Below are positions 57,685 through 64,000 of a DNA stretch of 64,000 bases, one piece after another. The notes below the pieces were generated by a model that saw only the letters and a program-made list of their open reading frames with translations, searched no databases and was not told where the DNA came from. Within the stretch, counting starts at the first letter, position 1. The number at the start of each line of letters is the position of its first letter. The translations under genes were made by a program, and so were the position numbers. Source of the stretch: Pythium myriotylum (lineage: Eukaryota; Oomycota; Peronosporomycetes; Pythiales; Pythiaceae); the NCBI GenBank assembly GCA_023091665.1, contig JALJCQ010000026.1:186001-250000 (forward strand). Reading direction: 5' to 3'.

Positions 57685-60117
57685 ATGTGGGCCTGTGGGA
57701 GCTCTGACGTATGGATGGGCAGCAGAACGATGCCCCTTCGAGGGCCGCTTGGGACGGCCGCGTGCGCGGCCCTCGAGGCGCGTGATCGCTGGTGCTTCCG
57801 CCCATCGCTGGCGTGGCGTGTCGAGCACGCGCTCGTCGGTTTCTGGCGTCTGAATCCGTCTAGAAGACGAGTACTCGGCGCTCGCGTGCCGCGCTTCCGC
57901 GTGCTCGCAGAGCCGGAGATCTCGGTGCAGCTCGAGTGGGAGGCCTTCCTCGCGGCTGTACAGTCCACCGATGAAGATGTGCACTGGGAAGGCGACAATG
58001 GCGCTGTCCACGTCGCGTGGGCGCTTGCTCTCCATGCCGAAGACGCGTTCGATGAGGTGATAGCGACGGCGAATCGCGGCTCGACTCGACTGTCGACCGA
58101 TGGCGTCGTCGCCCACGACGGCTGCATCCGCCGCCTCCTGGCGCTCGCGACGCGAGACAAAGGCGACTACTACATGGCATTCCTCGTGCTCATCACAGTG
58201 CTCGAGAAGGCGCTCTACGACCTCTTCCACGACCGGAACTCGACGTCGACGAGCAAGAAGAAGAACATGATTCTGCGCGACTTGCTCCACTCGGACGTGC
58301 TGCAGGCCACGCTGCCGCCAGGCATGATGGCGCTGCTCAAGATCCTCTTTCTGCCCTCGGGTCTCAATCTACGGAACCTTGTGTGGCACGGATTTGTCGT
58401 CCCGGCGCAGTTCCCGAGAGGCTTCGCCTGCCTCACGGCAATGCTACTGCTCGAGCTGCCTCGGTTCTTCGTCGGCGAGGCTAGTGACCGAGCAGCTTCA
58501 GCCTCATTGTTCCAGCTCGCGTCTTTCGACGACCGGTTCCGACTTTCAGCAGAGTTGAGGGAGAAGCTCATCGCGGTGAACGAGTCAGGGGATCTCGACG
58601 AATTAATTCTGCGAGCTGAAGGAAGTGCGTTCGTCCCTGCAGGACGCGAGGGCCTCGTCCATCGTTCACTCGCTGCATTCAAAAGTGGAGACGAGCTCTG
58701 GTTCTTGTTCGGCCTCTTGCCGGTGCTGGAACACGCCGTGCGCGTCGAGTTTGTCGCGAGTAATGCCGCTCACCACGGCTTGCAACTCGACGAGTTCTGC
58801 GTCGCGCAGATCGACCAGTACTATTCTACACTTGATGGTTTTGGCCAGCGCGACAAGCACCAGGTACTTCTTCATTCTGAAGTGGCTAGTCAGGAGGAAG
58901 ATGAGGAGAGTTCGCCAAAGCTGAACGCGTTGTATCTTACGATGCCCCACGCTGCGCTGGCCGTGTGTCTCGACTTGTTCATGATGGCCGCCGGGCCGAA
59001 CGTGCGCGCAAAACTCTGTCATGGAGAAGCCGATCTGTCCGAACTTCTTTCACGAGAAGACAATCGAGTGAGTGTCATTAGCCACCTCGTGCTGCTGGCC
59101 TGGATCGCGCTATGTCAGTCCTTTCATCATCCAAAGGAGCAGGACCCAGACGCAAAACGCCTTCGCCTAGCGGAGAGACCCGTGGTGCTCGATCTATTCG
59201 AAAGCTCTGTAAGTAGCTCGTTCCATCCATTCTTGCAACTCCAACGACTTGTGGACGCCTGCCGAGCTCGACTTGAGGCATTCGTTGCGCTACGACAACG
59301 ATGGGCAAATGTGAGATGTGTTCATTTGGAGCTTTCTGAAGACATTGACCCGAAGGATCAGCTCAGAAGAATCGAGTTCATCACCTCATCGGCTGAAACG
59401 AGTTCTCCCTCTGTCGAGATAGCAATCACTGATAAAGCCGCACGCGTCAAGGAGTTTGAGCCGTTTATAAATGGAGCAGAGGCCACCTCCGTTGCCATAC
59501 GAAAACCCAAGACCTTTGTTGAATTCCTTCTTCTGCTTGATGCGAAGGTGGACAGCGTTCAGCGCCTGTTGAGCGATCACGAAAAGGAAAACCACTCAAG
59601 TCCAAGCCTTGATCCCTTGACTAATCCTCGTTTTGCGCAAGGTTTACTGGCACTCAGTGACGCAGATGGGCTCAGTGTGTCTGCATGCATGATGGATGTG
59701 CTCGCTTCAGTTGATCGATCTCTTGCTTCGTTCGAAGTCCGTTTGACGTCGCTCGCAAAGGCGATTCAAGAAGCTACAGCTCGAACAAGCCAACGTCGAT
59801 CATTTCTTAACAACGTTTTTTTCCTTCCCGTATTTGAGAGGATCCAGACTCTCGCTGTTGACCTTGTGAATCATCAAGTATACCACATGGAGACGGTCGC
59901 ACGTATTCGAGCGCAGGTTGTTGTAGAAGACAAAACGCCAAGTTTGTGTCCTCGAGCAATCAAGTTTGAGCAGTTGCAGCGAAAGCTCCTGCAGTTCATC
60001 ACCGCGTTTGAGGGTTGCACAGGCAGCGCCGAAGGTGCCAACAAGAGCAGCGAGAAGGCACTCCAGCTAGCCCTTCAGTTTCTAGAATCCAAGCCTCTAC
60101 GAGTTGCAGTTGAATGA
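57685..60117 (+). CDS. ERMARD / DUF4209-like membrane protein
   Basis: A predicted protein of about 810 residues, intronless. The block LLKILFLPSGLNLRNLVWHG at about residues 227-246 is the hallmark of the DUF4209/ERMARD (endoplasmic reticulum membrane-associated RNA degradation) family; a second helical half follows (LYLTMPHAALAVCLDLFMMA near 430). The biochemical role of the family is poorly known. Starts at 57685, 57715 or 57730 are possible; the open frame further upstream begins with TTG. The C-terminal part (about 500-810) is helical and diverged. It is divergent from START-FYVE paralogue 3. Confidence 0.75.
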   Translation: MWACGSSDVWMGSRTMPLRGPLGTAACAALEARDRWCFRPSLAWRVEHALVGFWRLNPSRRRVLGARVPRFRVLAEPEISVQLEWEAFLAAVQSTDEDVHWEGDNGAVHVAWALALHAEDAFDEVIATANRGSTRLSTDGVVAHDGCIRRLLALATRDKGDYYMAFLVLITVLEKALYDLFHDRNSTSTSKKKNMILRDLLHSDVLQATLPPGMMALLKILFLPSGLNLRNLVWHGFVVPAQFPRGFACLTAMLLLELPRFFVGEASDRAASASLFQLASFDDRFRLSAELREKLIAVNESGDLDELILRAEGSAFVPAGREGLVHRSLAAFKSGDELWFLFGLLPVLEHAVRVEFVASNAAHHGLQLDEFCVAQIDQYYSTLDGFGQRDKHQVLLHSEVASQEEDEESSPKLNALYLTMPHAALAVCLDLFMMAAGPNVRAKLCHGEADLSELLSREDNRVSVISHLVLLAWIALCQSFHHPKEQDPDAKRLRLAERPVVLDLFESSVSSSFHPFLQLQRLVDACRARLEAFVALRQRWANVRCVHLELSEDIDPKDQLRRIEFITSSAETSSPSVEIAITDKAARVKEFEPFINGAEATSVAIRKPKTFVEFLLLLDAKVDSVQRLLSDHEKENHSSPSLDPLTNPRFAQGLLALSDADGLSVSACMMDVLASVDRSLASFEVRLTSLAKAIQEATARTSQRRSFLNNVFFLPVFERIQTLAVDLVNHQVYHMETVARIRAQVVVEDKTPSLCPRAIKFEQLQRKLLQFITAFEGCTGSAEGANKSSEKALQLALQFLESKPLRVAVE

Positions 60118-60344
60118 TCAGACGATTGCAAATACTCTTTTTTCGACTTGAACGTGCGTCGTGTTGGTTGGAGTCTCGTTGGGAATCCAGCGAACGACCA
60201 ACACTCGATCTGACGGTGACGGTCTCTGTTGACGCCGGCAAATGGCTACAGAATATCTGAATGATGGTTGTTTGATGACACCAACCCTTCAAGCATCAAT
60301 GTTGGAGTGACTGTCACAGCACCGGACAGACTCCAACAGATTCA

Positions 60345-60360
60345 CCACTCCTCAATTCGC
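60345..60360 (+). promoter_or_regulatory. Initiator-like element of GST 9
   Basis: CCACTCCTCAATTCGC fits the YCAYTYY-CAATT oomycete initiator, 22-37 nt upstream of the start. Confidence 0.6.
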
Positions 60361-60381
60361 TGTCCTCTCCTCAAGTGAACA

Positions 60382-61617
60382 ATGCCCACTCTCAAGCTCA
60401 CGTACTTCGACTTTGCCGGCCGTGCTGAGATCGTTCGATCCACGCTTCGACTGGGCGGCGTGGCATTTCAGGATGAGCGCCTCTCGTTCCAGCAGTTTGC
60501 GCAACGGAAGGCGTCGCTGCCGTACGGAAAGCTCCCGGTGCTTGAGGTGGATGGTCACGTTGTGGCCGAGAACCGAGGAATTTTGCGATATGCCGCACAG
60601 CTCGCAGGAGTGTATCCGCTACCGAATGATCCTGTTGCTGCTCTTCTCGTGGACGAAATGATCGACACGTTCAAGGACTTTGTGCAACGGCTTATTGCTC
60701 CAAGCTTCCATGAGAAAGATCCAGAGAAGGTGAAGTCGATGCGCCTGGGACTGCTTTCGCGGGACCTACCACATGCGCTTGGGATTATGGATCGACGGCT
60801 CACGGCGATTGCGGCGTATCCGCTCTTTCGTAACAATCCGACCAAAGTATTCGTTCATGAACTTCTGGTCTGGGAGAATGTTATCAACTTCCGTTCTGGT
60901 GCACTCGAGCACATCCCGACAACGTTCATCGATAACTTCGAAACCATGATTGCTATTCACGACAAGGTCGCGAGGGTACAGGGAGGAACTGCCGTGCCAG
61001 ACACAATTGATGTCCCAAAAGCTTCGCCTCCGACACCCGAAATATTCAAGCTAACGTTCTTTGATGATGAAGGATGCGCCGAACGCATCCGGCTGGCGTT
61101 TAAGATTGGCGGCATTGCATTCGAAGACGAAAGAATCTCCCACGAGGAGTTTGCGGAGCGAAAGGCGTCGTTCCCTAACGGCCAACTTCCAGTGCTGAAA
61201 ATCGGAGAAGATGTCATCGCCGCGCAGTCATTGGCGCTGCTTCGCTGTGTTGGTCGACTTACTGGCTTGTACCCACTTGGAGATCCCATCCGAGCATTGA
61301 AGATCGACGAAGTCATCACCCATCTCGACGATCTAGACGATGCCTTAGTTCCATTGCTTGCCGAAAGCGATCCCGAACAGAAGCGGGTACTTGGCGAGAA
61401 ACTACTTGGCGAGACTTTACCCGATCTCCTCGGCAGTCTGGACAAGCGCCTCGCAAACTGGAAGCTCGACTCGGCGGATCGCGACACGCCGTTTGCGGTC
61501 GGATCTGCGCTCTCAATCGCGGACATCGCCATCCACGCAACTCTCAACCTCCTTACGAGTCGTAAGCTCGATTTTGCCCCACATTCGGTTGTTGATTCAT
61601 ACACCAAGCTCCAGTAA
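60382..61617 (+). CDS. Double GST with truncated C-terminus and Tyr-to-Phe second site, GST 9
   Basis: The 411-residue product starts at MPTLKLTYFDFAGRAE. Domain 1 is intact (LPYGKLPVLEVDG, ILRYAAQLAGVYP). Domain 2 begins LTFFDDEGCAE: the catalytic Tyr is Phe, and FPNGQLPVLKIGE replaces LPYGQ-PVLEVDG. It ends SYTKLQ at TAA. The codons after the stop continue ASNAVASHLQ, which aligns with the xxxAVxxHPRV end of relatives, so a premature stop removed about 20 conserved C-terminal residues, followed by frame decay. Domain 1 may remain functional. Confidence 0.83.
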   Translation: MPTLKLTYFDFAGRAEIVRSTLRLGGVAFQDERLSFQQFAQRKASLPYGKLPVLEVDGHVVAENRGILRYAAQLAGVYPLPNDPVAALLVDEMIDTFKDFVQRLIAPSFHEKDPEKVKSMRLGLLSRDLPHALGIMDRRLTAIAAYPLFRNNPTKVFVHELLVWENVINFRSGALEHIPTTFIDNFETMIAIHDKVARVQGGTAVPDTIDVPKASPPTPEIFKLTFFDDEGCAERIRLAFKIGGIAFEDERISHEEFAERKASFPNGQLPVLKIGEDVIAAQSLALLRCVGRLTGLYPLGDPIRALKIDEVITHLDDLDDALVPLLAESDPEQKRVLGEKLLGETLPDLLGSLDKRLANWKLDSADRDTPFAVGSALSIADIAIHATLNLLTSRKLDFAPHSVVDSYTKLQ

Positions 61618-61821
61618 GCGTCCAACGCCGTCGCCTCGCACCTTCAAGCACCCGCTCCAGCCAGTGGCGATATGTGAGACCGTCCATCGCTGACTCCATC
61701 AGAAGTCAATACACTTTCATGGCAAGAATAGAAAGCTCTGCTTACTGATCACTTAGATAGCGATGCCCATCTACAGGACGCAATCGTTGCAGTTTGAGAT
61801 TCTGTCGAGTCCACCGCAACA

Positions 61822-61834
61822 TCTCTCATTCTCC
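61822..61834 (+). promoter_or_regulatory. Initiator-like element of GST 10
   Basis: TCTCTCATTCTCC ends only 3 nt before the ATG, implying an extremely short leader if it is the true start site. Confidence 0.5.
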
Positions 61835-61837
61835 AAG

Positions 61838-63109
61838 ATGCCGTCGCTCAAGCTCACGTACTTCGACTTCACGGGCCGCGCAGAGGCCGTCCGCAAGGTG
61901 CTGACCCTGGGTGGTATTCCCTTCACAGACGAGCGCGTCTCGTATGCGCAGTTCCAGCAGCTGAAGCCATCCTTCCCATATGGGAAAATGCCCGTGCTCG
62001 AGGTCGACGGCGAAGTTATCGCTGAAACGCAAGGTCTGCTGCGGTACGCGGCGCGGCTCGCCGGGCTCTACCCGCCCAGCAACGAGCCTGTCGCTGCGAT
62101 GATGGTCGACGAAGTGCTCGACACGTTCGAGGACTTTTTCGATCGGCTCTTCCAAGCGAGCTTCGACGAGAAGGACCCGGTCAAAGTCAAGCAGATGCGG
62201 GAGGCCACGCTCGCAGGACCGCTTCCCCATGCACTCGCTCTGATCGAGCAGCGCCTGCAACAGATCCAGGCGTACGCTTTCTTCCGGGATAACGCCGCTT
62301 GTGTGTTCGCCCACGAGATAATTGTATGGGACTACGTCGTGACATTACGCTCGGGCATGCTCGAGCACATCCCGACCACGCTTGTGGACAACTACAAGAC
62401 CATGGCCGCAATCCATGACAAGGTCATCGCATGCGAAAACGGCCCGAAACCGCAACCCCTTGCCAAGACGCCACCTGAGCTGCCAAAGCATCTGAAGCTC
62501 ACGTATTTTGACGTCGAAGCCCGCGCGCAGCCGATTCGCTTGGCGTTGCATATCGGCGGCATCGCGTTTGACGACGAACGTATCTCACAAGAGCAAATGC
62601 AGACTCGGAAGAGCGAGTTCCCGAACGAACAGGTTCCCGTGCTCACGATGGACAACACGATCGTCGCCGCGCAGTCGTTCGCGCTGCTGCGATACGCTGG
62701 AAGAATCACTGAACTCTACCCGACAGACGATTTGCTGGTCGCTGTTATGATCGACGAGGTCATCGGCCATGCTCACGAACTCGACACGGTCCTGTATCGC
62801 TGCGAGCACGAAAGCGACAAGGAGAAGCAGAAGTTGCAGTTCGCAACGATCTTGGAGAAGACAATCCCCGAGTTTTTGGGCTCGCTGGACAAGCGCATCG
62901 CGCAGTGGACTGCGACTGGCAAGACCAAAGCGCCGTTTGCGGTCGCAGCCCGGCTCACGATTGCCGATCTCGCGATCTACAACCTTCTCCACGACCTCAA
63001 GTCCACGATCGTGGACGACGTGAGTGCGTACACTCGTCTCGGGCTGGTCTACGAGACCGTGGCTACGCACCCGCGTGTCGTCGATTGGCACAACAAGGTC
63101 AGGAAGTGA
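61838..63109 (+). CDS. Tandem-fused double glutathione S-transferase, GST 10
   Basis: The 423-residue product starts at MPSLKLTYFDFTGRAE (ATG 61838; an upstream in-frame ATG at 61763 adds 25 residues but is not conserved). Domain 1: Tyr, FPYGKMPVLEVDG, LLRYAARLAGLYP. Domain 2: LTYFDVEARAQ, FPNEQVPVLTMDN, LLRYAGRITELYP, LTIADLAIYN, HPRVVDWHNK. Both catalytic Tyr and a complete C-terminus are present. It is the closest neighbour and probable sister of the damaged GST 9. Confidence 0.87.
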   Translation: MPSLKLTYFDFTGRAEAVRKVLTLGGIPFTDERVSYAQFQQLKPSFPYGKMPVLEVDGEVIAETQGLLRYAARLAGLYPPSNEPVAAMMVDEVLDTFEDFFDRLFQASFDEKDPVKVKQMREATLAGPLPHALALIEQRLQQIQAYAFFRDNAACVFAHEIIVWDYVVTLRSGMLEHIPTTLVDNYKTMAAIHDKVIACENGPKPQPLAKTPPELPKHLKLTYFDVEARAQPIRLALHIGGIAFDDERISQEQMQTRKSEFPNEQVPVLTMDNTIVAAQSFALLRYAGRITELYPTDDLLVAVMIDEVIGHAHELDTVLYRCEHESDKEKQKLQFATILEKTIPEFLGSLDKRIAQWTATGKTKAPFAVAARLTIADLAIYNLLHDLKSTIVDDVSAYTRLGLVYETVATHPRVVDWHNKVRK

Positions 63110-63240
63110 GGTGAGGGATGAATCGAGCGTGTTTATATTACGGAGGTGTCTTTCGATCGACAAACAGTAAACGCGACAGTGTTGGGGACGCCACAAAATA
63201 CACATACAGGTTCGCTGTCTTCTCTCGACGCGCGATGGAG

Positions 63241-63525
63241 TTAGAAGCCCGTGGCGCGGCGCATCTCCATGGCCTTTTGCCACGACTGGGGTTGCGCTGG
63301 CGACGTTGGGTGGGATCGCTGCTGGGCGGGTGACACGAAGCCCTGCGGCACGACGAGCCAGGGCGAGGTCTGGAGGTCGTCGAATTCGCGTTCCTCGTCG
63401 CTTTCGTCGTCGTGGAAGGGCACTTGGATGTGGAGATCCGAGGGGACGACCATCGCGTCGGCGCTCTGGTTGCGGCTGCGGCTACGCCAGCGGTGCGAGT
63501 GGGAAACTGGGACGACAGTGGCCAT
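63241..63525 (-). CDS. Small uncharacterised protein
   Basis: A 94-residue frame starts at ATG 63525 in good context (GGCCATGG on + strand). The sequence begins MATVVPVSHSHRWRSRSR, has an acidic segment DDESDEEREFDD and SPWLVVPQGF, and ends with a Gln/Arg-rich part. No signal peptide or membrane helix. I do not recognise a family. The codon composition is compatible with coding. Confidence 0.45.
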   Translation of the reverse strand: MATVVPVSHSHRWRSRSRNQSADAMVVPSDLHIQVPFHDDESDEEREFDDLQTSPWLVVPQGFVSPAQQRSHPTSPAQPQSWQKAMEMRRATGF

Positions 63526-64000
63526 GGTGGTGCGTGGGGTTGCTGGGTGGGAAGATCTTGTCAAAATGACGAGTGAGTTGGTGAAACGCCCGCCTCGCGA
63601 GGACACCTCGCTCTGGGACAGTAGAGGCGCTGGAGGCTTCTACGCTGGGTGCAGAAGAACGCGTGTCGAGCGCATGGTCGGAGGGGTTCACGCCCACATC
63701 CGTCCCTCTGGTCTCGAGGACTCGGGCTCTTCTGGGTCAACCCTATCCCAGCACGCCAGCGAGAAGCCCTAGAAACACTGCGTCAGCTGGTGTGAGCTCT
63801 TTTCTGGCGCCAACATGGAGACGCGCACGCCGTCTGATCTGCTGACGAGATCAGTTGCCGACTGACTTGACATCTGCTGTTAAACAGCAGATGGGAGTCG
63901 TCAGTGTCGATCCGGGCCCAGCACGATCTTTCCAGCGATCTGTTCAAAGCTTTTTCTAGCGACCAGCAAGCAGCCCATCGTCGTGAGCCACGATTCAGTA
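63526..64000. other. Terminal intergenic region
   Basis: No gene recognised. Contains the perfect palindrome at 63871-63893. Confidence 0.5.
63871..63893. repeat. Short perfect hairpin
   Basis: CATCTGCTGT, TAA, ACAGCAGATG: 10-bp arms with a 3-nt loop. It could be a transcription-factor dyad or a small foldback. Confidence 0.8.

Overview
The window reads as nuclear DNA of an oomycete, probably of the Pythium/Phytophthora type; I cannot fix the genus. The evidence is: GC-rich, mostly intronless genes with only three short introns (59-71 nt); short initiator-like sequences of the form YCAYTYY within about 20-90 nt of start codons; oomycete-type START-FYVE proteins; an elicitin-like protein; and secreted microbial-type expansins. 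No rRNA or tRNA gene, transposase or CRISPR array was seen.

Layout. 1-17.4 kb holds a spliced mitochondrial carrier gene, a decayed inverted copy of its 3' end, two spliced TTLL-type ligase genes (2.9-5.1 kb and 11.1-14.4 kb), a START/FYVE/GAF protein, a kinase-like relic lacking catalytic residues, and a MATE transporter. 18.5-34.8 kb is an expansin-like array of eight genes. Four of them form two pairs with identical protein sequence, each pair carried by a large inverted repeat that shows no difference in the frames compared (arms 1336 bp and 2034 bp, with unique spacers). The last two members carry long Pro/Ser/Thr tails, one of them ending in a membrane anchor. 35.9-57.2 kb holds a START-FYVE gene, an array of tandem-fused double-domain sigma-like glutathione S-transferases interrupted by an elicitin-like gene, and two more START-FYVE genes. 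An ERMARD/DUF4209-like gene (57.7-60.1 kb) and two more double GSTs follow. In all there are ten GST genes and two GST relics. A small unrecognised gene lies near the end.

How they fit together. Three families expanded locally. Expansin-like proteins loosen cell-wall polysaccharides, either host or self. The GST array would conjugate electrophiles or peroxides, and the MATE pump could export toxicants or conjugates. The START-FYVE proteins suggest lipid binding at membranes. The array shows active birth and death: fresh inverted duplications, conversion-like tracts between expansins, GSTs that have lost one of two active sites or their C-terminus, and truncated relics.

The most striking features are the paired inverted repeats with duplicated expansins, which could also be an assembly error, and the asymmetric decay of active sites in the fused GSTs. 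All similarity statements come from reading the sequence by eye; no database search was run.
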